Assembly (NCBI RefSeq): GCF_903944925.1
Contig: NZ_CAJATU010000121.1
Span: 16,080 to 80,079 of the forward strand
DNA length: 64,000 bases
Direction of reading: 5' to 3'
DNA from: an uncultured Rhodopila sp.
GTDB lineage: Bacteria > Pseudomonadota > Alphaproteobacteria > Acetobacterales > Acetobacteraceae
The first letter of the stretch is position 1, and the number at the start of each line of letters is the position of its first letter. Under the pieces are notes generated by a model that saw only the letters and a list, made by a program, of their open reading frames with translations, was not told the DNA's origin and made no database searches. Of this stretch, positions 1 to 9,700 are shown one piece after another. Position numbers and translations under genes: made by a program.

Positions 1-304
1 GCGTGCCGAAGGTCGGCCGCCCCGTAATGAACGCGCGCGTGCCGTCGATCGGGTCGAGCACCCAGCGCAGCCGCGCCTCCGGACGTTCGAGGCCGAATTC
101 CTCGCCGAGGATGCCGCATTCCGGGCATAGCCGCCCCAGCACCGCCCGCATCGCCTGTTCGGCACCGCGATCCGCCACCGTCACCGGGGACTGGTCCGCC
201 TTCAAATCCGCCGGAATGACGGAGCGGAACAACGGGACGATCACCGCGGCCGCCGCATCGGCCGCGGCGATAGCGGCCGCCACGTATCGGTCGAGGCTGT
301 CCAT
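1..304 (-). CDS. hisN: Histidinol-phosphatase, inositol monophosphatase family (N-terminal part)
   Basis: This is the first 101 codons of a gene that runs off the left edge. The start ATG is at 304-302. The metal-binding signature of the inositol monophosphatase superfamily is visible: a Glu pair at residues 68-69 (GEEFG) and DPIDGTRAF, with the ligand aspartates at 84 and 87. The form WVLDPIDGTRAFITG is typical of the alphaproteobacterial HisN enzymes, which remove phosphate from histidinol phosphate in histidine synthesis. It is transcribed away from kdsB. A general inositol-phosphatase or CysQ role cannot be excluded because the C-terminal half is missing. Confidence 0.82.
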   Translation of the reverse strand, partial: MDSLDRYVAAAIAAADAAAAVIVPLFRSVIPADLKADQSPVTVADRGAEQAMRAVLGRLCPECGILGEEFGLERPEARLRWVLDPIDGTRAFITGRPTFGT

Positions 305-429
305 GCGGCGAAATCCCGGTCAGAGAAGGCCCGACGTTGCATGCGGCCGGGCGCGTCCGTAAGTTGCCACACCATAGGGAAACGAAATCGCCGCTTCAAC
401 CTGCCCCTCTCGAAAGCCGGAACCCCCGC

Positions 430-1164
430 GTGAATCCGATTGTCGTCATCCCCGCCCGCATGGCCTCCACCCGCCTGCCGGGCAAACCGCTCGCCGACAT
501 CAACGGCAAGCCCATGATCGTCCACATGCTCGACCGCGGGCGTGAGGCGGATATCGGACCGGTCGCCGTCGCCTGCGCCGAGGCCGAAATCGCCGCGGTG
601 GTGCGGGCGGCGGGCGGCCGCGCGGTGTTGACCGACCCGGCGCTGCCGTCAGGCTCGGACCGCGTGCACGCGGCGCTGGCCGAGCTGGACCCGGACCGGC
701 GGCACGACGTGGTGGTCAATTTGCAGGGCGATTTCCCGACCTTGGACCCCGCCGGCCTGCGCCTGGTGATCGCGCCGCTGGACGATCCGAAGGTGGATAT
801 CGGCACCCTGGTGGTGCCGATACGCGACGCGATCGAGGCGGCTACGGAGTCGTTCGTCAAGGCGGCCTGCGCGTTTGCAGACGGCAAGACCATCGCCCCG
901 GCGCTGTATTTTTCCCGCCAGGCAATCCCCTGGGGCAACGGGCCGCGCTGGCACCATGTCGGCATCTACGCCTATCGCCGGGCGGTGCTCGACCGCTTTG
1001 TCTCCCTGCCGCCGAGCCCGCTGGAACGGCGCGAGAGTCTGGAACAGTTGCGGGCACTGGAGGATGGGATGCGGATCGCTTGCGTGCGGATGCAGCACGG
1101 ACCGTTCGGGGTGGACACGGCCGAGGACCTCGAACGCGCCCGTGCGCTGCTGGCCCGCGCATGA
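430..1164 (+). CDS. kdsB: 3-deoxy-manno-octulosonate cytidylyltransferase
   Basis: KdsB activates Kdo with CTP to give CMP-Kdo for the lipopolysaccharide inner core, in the cytoplasm. The 244-residue product has the family N-terminus IPARMASTRLPGKPLADI (nucleotide binding) and the NLQGDFP motif that contributes metal and substrate contacts. Its length matches the family (about 245-250). I chose the GTG at 430 because the protein then begins directly at the conserved first strand; the frame stays open upstream to an ATG at 337, but that adds 31 residues with no family counterpart. Its stop overlaps the pheA start, so the two are probably co-translated. A Kdo gene means the cell has a Gram-negative LPS. 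Confidence 0.93.
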   Translation: MNPIVVIPARMASTRLPGKPLADINGKPMIVHMLDRGREADIGPVAVACAEAEIAAVVRAAGGRAVLTDPALPSGSDRVHAALAELDPDRRHDVVVNLQGDFPTLDPAGLRLVIAPLDDPKVDIGTLVVPIRDAIEAATESFVKAACAFADGKTIAPALYFSRQAIPWGNGPRWHHVGIYAYRRAVLDRFVSLPPSPLERRESLEQLRALEDGMRIACVRMQHGPFGVDTAEDLERARALLARA

Positions 1165-2012
1165 CCGGCGTGATCGCGTTCCAGGGCGTTCCCGGCGCCT
1201 ATTCCGACCTCGCCTGCCGGGCGGCGTTTCCGGGCATGACCACCTTGCCGTGCCTGACCTTCGCCGCCGCGATCGAGGCGGTGCGGGCTGGGCAGGCGAC
1301 CCTGGGCATGCTGCCGTGCGAGAACAGCCTGGCCGGCCGGGTTTCGGACATCCACGCGCTGCTGCCGGACTCCGGGCTGTTCATCATCGGCGAGCAGTTC
1401 CAGCGGGTGGAGCACTGCCTGCTGGGTGTCAGGGGCGCCACTATCGGCGATTTGCGGCGCGCGCATTCGCACTCGGTGGCGCTGGGGCAGGTGCGGCAGA
1501 TTCTCGCTGAACTCGGGCTGGTCGCGGTGGTGGAGGGCGATACCGCCGGGGCGGCGCAACTCGTTGCCCAGTGGGGCCGCAAGGAGGACGCGGCGATCGC
1601 CTCCTCCCTGGCGGCGGAGATCTACGGGCTGGACATCCTGCGCGCCAATGTCGAGGACGCGGCGCATAACACGACCCGGTTCTATGTCGTGTCGCCCTGG
1701 CCGGTGAAGGTGGACGAGGCGACCCCACACCTGATGACGACGTTCGTCTTCCGCGTCCGCAACGTGCCGGCGGCGCTGTACAAGGCTCTGGGCGGGTTCG
1801 CCACCAACGGCATCAACATGACCAAGCTGGAGAGCTACATGCTGGCCGGCGAGTTCACCGCCACGCAGTTCCTGTGCGATGTCGAGGGCCATCCCGAGCA
1901 GCCCGGCCTGCGGCGGGCGCTGGAGGAGCTGTCGTTCTTTTCGACCGAAGTGCGCGTGCTGGGGGTCTACCCGATGGCGGCGTTCCGGCTGGCGCAGGGG
2001 GCGGGGGATTAG
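1161..2012 (+). CDS. pheA: Prephenate dehydratase
   Basis: This enzyme converts prephenate to phenylpyruvate in phenylalanine synthesis. The 283-residue protein has the prephenate dehydratase domain first, with FQGVPGAYSD at the N-terminus, ENSLAGRV and the catalytic NTTRF motif. A C-terminal ACT domain follows (from about residue 190), with GINMTKLESY corresponding to the phenylalanine-binding region. There is no chorismate mutase domain, as expected for alphaproteobacteria, in which the mutase is separate. The ATG at 1161 overlaps the kdsB stop (ATGA), which indicates translational coupling. The ACT domain predicts feedback inhibition by phenylalanine. Confidence 0.94.
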   Translation: MTGVIAFQGVPGAYSDLACRAAFPGMTTLPCLTFAAAIEAVRAGQATLGMLPCENSLAGRVSDIHALLPDSGLFIIGEQFQRVEHCLLGVRGATIGDLRRAHSHSVALGQVRQILAELGLVAVVEGDTAGAAQLVAQWGRKEDAAIASSLAAEIYGLDILRANVEDAAHNTTRFYVVSPWPVKVDEATPHLMTTFVFRVRNVPAALYKALGGFATNGINMTKLESYMLAGEFTATQFLCDVEGHPEQPGLRRALEELSFFSTEVRVLGVYPMAAFRLAQGAGD

Positions 2013-2205
2013 GGCTGGATCGCGACTCGTCATGGGCCGGACACGCCGCATATGCACTAACTTATCCGAGGGGACGGCGGCCCGTCGCACGATGGTGGCG
2101 GCAGGGGTGGCCCGACGATACACGTCGCCGCGCATTCCCGCATCCGCGCCAACAACGAGCCAATCCGTGCCATAACCCCCGTTCGCAAAGGCATTTGCGC
2201 TTGCG

Positions 2206-5200
2206 ATGAACATCTCCGCACCCTTCATTGCCCGGCCGATAGCAACCTGGCTGCTCGCCATCGCCATCCTGTTGTCCGGGCTGCTCGGCTACCAGGCGCT
2301 GCCGGTCTCGGCGCTGCCGGAAGTTGACTTCCCTACCATCCAGGTCGTCACCCAGCTTCCCGGCGCCAGCCCGGAAACCACCGAGACCCTGATCACCGCC
2401 TCGCTCGAACGCCAGTTCGGGCAAATCCCCGGCCTGCTGCTGATGACCTCGCAAAGTGCCGAGGGCACCAGCCAGATCACCCTGCAATTCGCGCTGAACC
2501 GATCGATGGACTCCGCGTCGCAGGACGTGCAGGCGGCGATCAATGCCGCCTCCGCGACCCTGCCGGTGAACCTGCCCTATCCGCCGACATACTCGAAGGT
2601 GAACCCGGCGGACGCGCCCATCCTCAGCCTGGCGCTGACCTCCGACACGGTGCCGATCGACGTAATCAGCGATTCAGCGGACACGCTGCTGCAGCCGAAA
2701 TTCTCCGAAATCGGCGGCGTCGGCCGGGTCACCGTGATGGGCGGCATGCGTCCGGCGGTGCGGGTGCGGGTCGATCCGGCGCGTCTGGCGGCCTACGGCC
2801 TGGCGATGGAGGACGTCCGCACCGCGGTCGCCGCCGCCAACGTGAACGGTGCCAAGGGCGGGTTCGACGGGCCGCGGCAGTCCTTCGCGCTCGGCGCCAA
2901 CGACCAGTTGGTCGATGCCGCCGCCTACCGGAACCTGGTGATCGCCTGGCGCAACGGCGCTCCGGTGCGGCTGTCCGCCGTCGGCAGCGTCGTCGGCGGG
3001 GTCGAGAACGACCGCGTCGGCGCGACCTTTGACGGCATACCGGCCGTTGTGCTGGATATCCAGCGCCAGCCCGGCGCGAACATCGTCGAAACGGTGGAGG
3101 CGCTGAAGGAGGCGTTGCCGAAGCTGCGCAGGGCGATCCCCTCCGGCATCCAGGTCTCGATCGTTACCGACCGCACCGAGACGATCCGCGCCTCGGTGCG
3201 CGACGTCCAGTACACGCTGGTGATGTCGGTCGTCCTGGTCGTGCTGGTGATCTTCGTCTTCCTGCGCAGCGCCCGGGCGACCTTTATCCCCGCCGTCGCG
3301 TTGCCGCTGTCGCTCGTCGGCACTTTCGGGATCATGCACCTGCTGGGCTACGGCGTGGACAACCTGTCGCTGATGGCGCTGACCATCGCCACCGGATTCG
3401 TCGTGGACGACGCCATCGTCATGATCGAGAACGTGGTCCGCTACATTGAGCGCGGCGTTCCGCCGCTCGAAGCCGCCTTCCGCGGCGCCGCGCAGATTGG
3501 CTTTACCATCGTCTCGCTGACGGTGTCGCTGATCGCCGTGTTCATCCCGCTGCTTTTCATGACCGGCGTGGTCGGGCGTCTGTTCAAGGAATTCTCGGTC
3601 ACGCTGTCGGTCGCGGTGATCGTCTCCGCGGTGATCTCGCTGACCCTGACGCCGATGATGTGCGGGCGGCTGTTGAAGCCGGCGGCGGACGAGAAGCCCG
3701 GGCTGATCGCGCGGATCAGCGAACGCGGCTTCGACCGCCTGCTCGCCGGCTATCGCAGCAGCCTGGACTGGAGCTTCCGGCACCATCGCTTCGTGCTGGC
3801 CGTCGGTGTGCTGACGCTGATCGGGACGCTGGGGCTTTATGCGATCGTGCCGAAAGGCTTCCTGCCGCGCCAGGACACCGGCGTGATCCTGGCCGTGACC
3901 GAGGCGGCGCAGAGCGTGTCGATCCAGAAGCTGGCCGAAATGCAGGGCCGGATGGCGGCCATCATTCGGCGCGATCCGGCCGTCACCGGCGTGGTGTCGT
4001 TCGTCGGCGCCGGGACGATCAACACCACGCCGAATACCGGGCGGCTGACCATCGCGCTGAAGCCGGTTGGCCAGCGCGACCGGATGGATGCGGTGGTGGC
4101 CCGCATGCAGGCCGCGATCACCGGCATTCCGGGCATCACCGCCTTCTTCCAACCCGTCCAGGACATCCAGATCGGCACCCGGGTCAGCCGCACGCCGTAC
4201 CAATATACTTTGATGGATACCGATGCGGCCGAACTCGCCGCCTGGGCGCCGCGGCTGCGGCAGAAGCTGGCCACATTGCCGGAACTGCGCGACGTGGCGA
4301 GCGACCAGCAGGACGAAGGCTTCCGCACGATGATTACCGTCGATCGTGCCGCCGCCATGCGTCTTGGCGTGTCGATGCAGGCGATCCAGGACACGCTGTA
4401 TGACGCGTTCGGCCAGCGTCAGATCTCCACCATCTTCGGCCAGGCCAACCAGTACCGCGTGGTGCTGGAAGCCGATCGGCCGTGGCAAGCCGAACCGGAG
4501 AGCCTGCGGCTGTTGCGGGTGCCGGGCCTGAACGACGTGCAGGTGCCGCTGTCCGCCATCGCCCGGGTGGAGCGGACGACCGCCCCGCTGGTCATCAGCC
4601 ACCAGGAGCAGTTTCCGGCGATCACCCTGAGCTTCGATATCGCGCGCGGCTATTCGCTCGGCGGCGCCGTCGGCGCCGGGGCCCGGGCGGAGAAGGCTAT
4701 CGGCATGCCGGATACGATCACCGGCAGCTACTCCGGCGATGCAGCGGAGTTCCAGTCGTCGCTGGCGGCCGAGCCATGGCTGATCCTGGCGGCGGTGGTG
4801 GTGATCTACATCGTCCTCGGCGTGCTGTATGAAAGCTGGATCCACCCTGTCACCATCCTGTCCACCTTACCTTCGGCCGGGATCGGGGCACTGCTGGCGC
4901 TGATGATCTGCGGCATCGACCTCTCGCTGGTGGCGCTGGTCGGGATCGTCCTGCTGATGGGCATCGTGAAGAAAAACGCCATCATGATGGTGGATTTCGC
5001 TATCGAGGCGGAGCGGGCGCGCGGCCTGTCGCCGCACGACGCGATGCGGGAGGCGTGCCTGCTGCGCTTCCGCCCGATCATGATGACGACGATGGCGGCG
5101 TTGCTGGGCGCCTTGCCGCTGGTGCTGGAGCGGGGGGCGGGGTCGGAGCTGCGCTATCCGCTGGGGGTGACGATCATCGGCGGGCTGCTGCTGTCGCAGT

Positions 5201-5301
5201 TCCTGACGCTGTATACGACTCCGGCGATTTATCTGGCGTTCGAGCGGATGAGACTGCGCTTCTCCGGGCCCGGGTCGCCCGAACCGGCGGCGGCCGAGTA
5301 G
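2206..5301 (+). CDS. RND multidrug efflux permease, MdtB-like
   Basis: This is an inner-membrane proton-driven RND pump of 1031 residues, the normal length for the AcrB/MdtB family. The N-terminal helix is followed by LPVSALPEVDFPTIQVV and later VNGAKGGFDGP and ANDQL, which resemble E. coli MdtB more than MdtC or AcrB. The proton-relay aspartates D401-D402 lie in transmembrane helix 4 and the relay lysine of GIVKKNAIMM is at 922/923. Two large periplasmic loops are present. No membrane-fusion gene precedes it; the 193 bases upstream hold no reading frame. It pairs with the permease at 6784, as MdtB and MdtC do in a heterotrimeric pump. The substrate is not predictable. Confidence 0.9.
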   Translation: MNISAPFIARPIATWLLAIAILLSGLLGYQALPVSALPEVDFPTIQVVTQLPGASPETTETLITASLERQFGQIPGLLLMTSQSAEGTSQITLQFALNRSMDSASQDVQAAINAASATLPVNLPYPPTYSKVNPADAPILSLALTSDTVPIDVISDSADTLLQPKFSEIGGVGRVTVMGGMRPAVRVRVDPARLAAYGLAMEDVRTAVAAANVNGAKGGFDGPRQSFALGANDQLVDAAAYRNLVIAWRNGAPVRLSAVGSVVGGVENDRVGATFDGIPAVVLDIQRQPGANIVETVEALKEALPKLRRAIPSGIQVSIVTDRTETIRASVRDVQYTLVMSVVLVVLVIFVFLRSARATFIPAVALPLSLVGTFGIMHLLGYGVDNLSLMALTIATGFVVDDAIVMIENVVRYIERGVPPLEAAFRGAAQIGFTIVSLTVSLIAVFIPLLFMTGVVGRLFKEFSVTLSVAVIVSAVISLTLTPMMCGRLLKPAADEKPGLIARISERGFDRLLAGYRSSLDWSFRHHRFVLAVGVLTLIGTLGLYAIVPKGFLPRQDTGVILAVTEAAQSVSIQKLAEMQGRMAAIIRRDPAVTGVVSFVGAGTINTTPNTGRLTIALKPVGQRDRMDAVVARMQAAITGIPGITAFFQPVQDIQIGTRVSRTPYQYTLMDTDAAELAAWAPRLRQKLATLPELRDVASDQQDEGFRTMITVDRAAAMRLGVSMQAIQDTLYDAFGQRQISTIFGQANQYRVVLEADRPWQAEPESLRLLRVPGLNDVQVPLSAIARVERTTAPLVISHQEQFPAITLSFDIARGYSLGGAVGAGARAEKAIGMPDTITGSYSGDAAEFQSSLAAEPWLILAAVVVIYIVLGVLYESWIHPVTILSTLPSAGIGALLALMICGIDLSLVALVGIVLLMGIVKKNAIMMVDFAIEAERARGLSPHDAMREACLLRFRPIMMTTMAALLGALPLVLERGAGSELRYPLGVTIIGGLLLSQFLTLYTTPAIYLAFERMRLRFSGPGSPEPAAAE

Positions 5302-5349
5302 CCCGACGCATGATGGGCTATTCCTGCCCAGCCGCGGTGATGCTGATTA

Positions 5350-5523
5350 TTACTCATTCACCGCCCGTTGTGCCGGTGCGCCATCCGTTTTTGCCGGGGC
5401 CGACGCGGAACTTGTAGGAGGCGCCGGGTTCTCCGCAGCCGGGTGCGATGGCGGCGGCGTGTTGCAGGCAGCCAGTCCGGCAAGCATCGTGGTACAGGCG
5501 ATCAGAGACAGCAGTGCGCGCAT
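5350..5523 (-). CDS. Small Pro/Ala-rich lipoprotein
   Basis: This is a 57-residue lipoprotein precursor. The N-terminal hydrophobic stretch ends in a lipobox (LAGLAAC, modified Cys at about residue 20), and the mature part is a short Pro/Ser/Ala-rich tail with no domain. The start is set by a strong AGGAGG ribosome site 6-7 bases upstream of the ATG at 5523-5521. It sits on the opposite strand just past the MdtB-like gene. A second lipoprotein of similar architecture lies before the MdtC-like gene at 6521-6715. The function is unknown; a small envelope or entericidin-like role is only a guess. Confidence 0.7.
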   Translation of the reverse strand: MRALLSLIACTTMLAGLAACNTPPPSHPAAENPAPPTSSASAPAKTDGAPAQRAVNE

Positions 5524-5606
5524 CGGCACCTCCTGAACGGGTTGAGGCGCCGTAACGGCGGCGATACCGGGGAGTTGCATGCGTGTGCAGCCGCATCGGG
5601 CGGCTA

Positions 5607-5770
5607 ATACCAACCGCCATTGAGACCGACTCTTCGGCGGGGCCGCCCGGTCATGCCGACGAAGCTCGGCATCCACGCCTCCTGGTTGCGCAACCAAAGG
5701 CATGGATGGCGGGCCTTCACCCGCCATGACGGTGAAGCCGATCGGTCACTTTCCAAGGGGGGGTTGGTAT
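5607..5770. repeat. Palindromic intergenic element with ATACCAACC ends
   Basis: This is a 164-base element bounded by inverted ends ATACCAACC (5607-5615) and GGTTGGTAT (5762-5770). Inside there is an outer pairing of GACCGA with TCGGTC and three hairpins: ATGCCGA with TCGGCAT, TGGTTGC with GCAACCA, and ATGGCGGG with CCCGCCAT. This nested fold looks like a REP or MITE-type repeat rather than a gene. A shorter relative occurs near 49839-49921. It occupies most of the 456-base gap between the lipoprotein at 5523 and the PRC-barrel gene at 5980; the rest of that gap shows nothing recognisable. Confidence 0.6.
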
Positions 5771-5979
5771 AGGCCGCGAACCGTCTTGAGTGTTGCGACC
5801 TATCGCCGGCGCCGGGTGGGCCGCGCCATTTTGATGTTGCAAATATCGGTCGCGGATAGCGATACTTCTGCGACGGATCGTGACGGATCACATGCTGGTC
5901 GGTTGCGCGCGCGTCAGGGAGTCGCCGGCGATGCGCCCGCTACGGACCAAAAAAACCAATCGCTTCGAGGGGGAATGAA

Positions 5980-6369
5980 ATGACAAAGCTCTCCATGCTC
6001 ACGACGGCCGCCAGCCTGGCGATGGCGTTCGCCGCACCCGTCGCCATGGCGCAGACTCCTTCGGCACATGCCAGGATGGTTCTGGCGGACCACAGCATGC
6101 GCGCAAGCATGCTGATCGGCATGAAAGTGCTGGACGACCACGGCCAGGTGCTCGGCACGGTCAAGGAAATCCTGGTGAAGGACCAGGCCGTCGAACCGAC
6201 TGCGATCGTGGCTGTTCTCGACCTGAACGCGCTCGCTACCCGGCTCGTGGCGGTGCCACTGAGCCACCTGAAAGTCGAGGGCAACAAAGTGATGATGCCG
6301 GGTGCAACGAAGGAGATGTTGGTCGCCATGCCCCTGTACGATTATGAGGGCGGTGGTCCCGGCCGCTGA
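5980..6369 (+). CDS. Secreted PRC-barrel domain protein
   Basis: This 129-residue protein has a clear signal peptide ending in VAMAQ (cleavage near residue 24-25). One PRC-barrel-like domain follows, visible as ASMLIGMKVLDDHGQVLG at about 43-60 and alternating strands to residue 115. PRC-barrel proteins of this exported type are common in alphaproteobacteria, and their ligand is unknown. A purine-rich site (CGAGGGGGAAT) precedes the ATG. It is a single-gene unit between the two RND permeases, convergent with the lipoprotein at 6521. Nothing in it points to pump function. Confidence 0.75.
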   Translation: MTKLSMLTTAASLAMAFAAPVAMAQTPSAHARMVLADHSMRASMLIGMKVLDDHGQVLGTVKEILVKDQAVEPTAIVAVLDLNALATRLVAVPLSHLKVEGNKVMMPGATKEMLVAMPLYDYEGGGPGR

Positions 6370-6451
6370 TTGACGCTCGGATAGCGGCTCCGTCTTTGTC
6401 ATGATGTGTCGGCGCGGGCCCGGCGCCCTGTAGCGGCACCTGCCGCGACAA

Positions 6452-6474
6452 GCGGCCCGGACAAGCCGGGCCGC
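6452..6474. terminator. Hairpin between convergent genes
   Basis: A perfect 9-bp stem (GCGGCCCGG with CCGGGCCGC, 5-base loop) lies between the stops of the PRC-barrel gene and the lipoprotein gene, which converge. There is no T-run on either side, so it is at best an imperfect intrinsic terminator. Confidence 0.35.
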
Positions 6475-6520
6475 GCCTCCTCAGGAGCAAAGCGGGCCGC
6501 GCCCGGCTCCGTCATCGGCA

Positions 6521-6715
6521 TCACTCTCCCAACGCCCGGTCAACCGATCGGCCGGCCGACTGCGCCGGCCCCTTCGGCGGGTCGAGCGTGTCCTGCACCT
6601 TCTGCCCGGCCTTATCGAGGCTTGACCCGGCCTTTTCGGCTGGACCCTGCTGATGACAGGCGGCCAGGGCCGCCAACATGACGGCACAGGCAACAACGGA
6701 TAAAGTCTTACGCAT
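6521..6715 (-). CDS. Small lipoprotein
   Basis: This 64-residue lipoprotein precursor begins MRKTLSVVACAVMLAALAAC, where the last residue is the lipobox cysteine. The mature part is hydrophilic and probably helical (EKAGSSLDKAGQKVQDTLD). Its start is supported by a GAGAGGC ribosome site. It is divergent from the MdtC-like permease and shares that gene's upstream region. Short alpha-helical lipoproteins of this kind are widespread in alphaproteobacteria and mostly uncharacterised. I see no catalytic motif. Confidence 0.7.
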   Translation of the reverse strand: MRKTLSVVACAVMLAALAACHQQGPAEKAGSSLDKAGQKVQDTLDPPKGPAQSAGRSVDRALGE

Positions 6716-6783
6716 GAAAGCCTCTCAAGCAAGATGAACCGCCGTAACGACAGCGGCCCCGATCGGTTGCATTCGGCCCGGAC

Positions 6784-9700
6784 ATGAACTTTTCAGCCTT
6801 CTTCATTGCCCGGCCGGTGGCGACCATCCTGCTGTCCATCGGGCTGATGCTGTCCGGCATCGTCGCCTACCGGTTCCTGCCCGTCGCGGCGCTGCCCAGC
6901 GTCGATATTCCTACCCTGGTGGTGTTCGCCGCGCGCCCGGGGGCAGACCCGGAGACGATGGCGAACTCCATCGCCGCACCGCTGGAGCGGCGGCTCGGCC
7001 AGATTCCCGGGGTCACCGAGATCACCTCGACCTCCGTCGTCGGCAACACCAGCATCATCATCCAGTTCGACATCGACCGCGACATCGACGGCGCCGCGCA
7101 TGACGTGCAGGCGGCGATCAACAACGCCACGGTGGACCTGCCGTCGGACCTGCCGACACGGCCGTTCTACCGGAAGTTCAACCCCGCCGACACGCCGATA
7201 CTGATCATCGCGCTGTCGTCGTCCACCCTCTCAACCGCGCAGATTTACGACGCCGCCGATACCGTGCTGGCGCAGCGGCTATCGCAGGCGCCGGGGGTAG
7301 CGCAGGTGCAGGTGAACGGGTCCGAGAAGCCCGCGGTGCGCATTCGGCTCGATCCGGCGCGCCTGGCGGCAGCGGGGCTGTCAGGTCAGGACGTCTACAC
7401 CGCTGTGCGGGCGGCGAACGTCCTGGAGCCCGTGGGCGGCTTCGAGGGGGTGGACCGTGCCGAGACCATCGGAATCAACGGCCAAATGTGGCAGGCCGGG
7501 CAATACGCGCCTCTGGTCCTCAAGAGTTCCAACGGTGCGATCCTAAGACTGTCCGATGTCGCCAGCGTGGTGAACGGCAGCGCCAACAGCCGGCTGGCCG
7601 CCTGGGACGGCAAGCAGCCGGCGATCGTGCTGAATATCACCAAGCAGGCCGATGCCAACGCCATCGACACGGTGGACGGACTGAAAGCCATGCTGCCCCA
7701 GCTCATGCGCTGGCTGCCGCCGGATATCCAACTCACCGTGATAACCGACCGCACCACGACGATCCGCGGCAGCGTGCAGGACATTCAGTGGACCCTGCTG
7801 ATCACCATCGTGCTGGTGCTGCTGGTGGTGCTGCTGTTCATGCGCCGGTTGGTCCCGACTTTGGCCGCCGCCGTGACGGTCCCGCTGTCGATCAGCGGCA
7901 CGCTCGCCGGCATGTGGTTCCTCGGGTTTTCAATCGACAACTTCTCGCTGATGGCGCTGACCGTCTCCGTCGGCTTCTGCGTCGACGATGCGATCGTCAT
8001 GATCGAGAACATCGTGCGCTACGCGGAGCGCGGCATGACCCCCATGCAAGCCGCCATCGCCGGCTCGCGGCAGATCGGCTTTACCGTGATTTCGATCAGC
8101 GTCTCGCTGGTCGCGGTGTTCATCCCGCTGCTGTTCATGGGCGGCATCCTCGGGCGGCTGCTGCACGAATTCGCCATGACCCTGACCATGGCGATCGCGA
8201 TCTCGGCGCTGGTGTCGCTGACGCTGACCCCGATGATGTGCGGCCACTACATGTCGCTGGCCGAACCGAAGGGCGGCCACGGGCTGGCCTGGCGCATCAT
8301 CGAGCGGGCGCAGGTGGCGGTCGAGCGGTTCTACGCGCGCACGCTCAACTGGGCGCTGGCGCACCGCACCTTCATGCTGCTGGTCACGGTGCTGACGGTG
8401 GTGCTGACGGTGCGGATGTACGGGCTGGTGCCGAAGGGTTTCCTGCCGGAGCAGGACACCGGCATCCTCAATGGATTCACGATCGCGGATCCGGATATTT
8501 CGTTCGGGGCGATGCAGGAAAGGCAGCGGCAGGCGGTCGATGTGCTGCTAACCGATCCGGCGATCGCTTCGGTCGCTTCCTTCGTCGGGGTCGCCAACGG
8601 GTTTTCAGCGCCCAATCGGGGCTGGGTGGCGATCAGCCTGAAGCCGCTGCGGGAGCGCGGCATTTCCGCGGACGGCGTGATGGAGCGGCTGCGCGGCAAG
8701 CTGGCAGGGGTAGGAGGCCTGCAGACCATCCTGTTCTCGGCGCAGGATCTTCGCGGCGGCGGGCAGCAAGGCGGCGCGCAATACCAATACGCTTTGATAT
8801 CCCGGGACCTGGACAAGATGCGCTACTGGTCGCAGGCCCTGGCCGATCGGCTGAGGCATACGCCCGGAATCGTCGATGTCTCGAGCGACCAGGACAAGGC
8901 GGGACCGCAGGTGGATGTCACGATCGACCGCGATGCCGCCGCCCGGCTCGGGGTGAAGATGGCCGACATCGACAATGCGCTGAACAACGCCTACTCGCAG
9001 CGCCAGGTCTCGACGATCTATGCCCAGCGGAACCAGTATACCGTGGTGCTGGAGATCGATCCGAAGCTGCAAACCGATCCGTCGCTGCTGGACAGGCTTT
9101 ATGTCGGTGCCGCCGGGGGCAAGCAGGTGCCGCTGTCGGCGGTGGCGCGGTTCGGGCGCAGCACATTGACGCTCGCGGTGAAGCACCGGGGGCCGTACGC
9201 CGCGGCATCGATCAGCTTCAACCTGGCACCCGGCGTGGCGCTGAGCACCGGCGAGACCGCGGTGGAGGAGGCGACCCTGGCGCTGCGGATGCCCGAGGAC
9301 GTGCACACCGAATTCGCCGGCAACGCGATGTTCCTGCAGAAGTCGCTGGCGACCCAGCCGCTGCTGATCGCGGCGGCGTTCATCTCGATCTATATCGTGC
9401 TGGGGGTGCTGTATGAGAGCCTGCTGCACGCGCTGACGATCATCTCGACCTTGCCCGCGGCCGGGCTGGGGGCGCTGCTGGCGCTGTGGCTGACCGGCAC
9501 CGAGTTGTCGGTCATGGGCATCATCGGGATCATCCTGCTGATGGGGATCGTCAAGAAGAACGCCATCATGATGGTGGATTTCGCGCTGGAGCAGGAGCGC
9601 CAGTTCGGCAGGTCGCCGTTCGACGCCATCCACGCCGCGTGCCTGGAGCGGTTTCGTCCGATCACCATGACGACGCTTGCGGCGCTGCTGGGCGCGTTGC

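Noticed and set aside
2674..4845. Very long open frame (723 codons) antisense to the MdtB-like permease
   Set aside because: It mirrors a conserved pump gene, is dominated by His, Gln, Arg, Asp and Gly as expected for a GC-rich complement, and has no motif.
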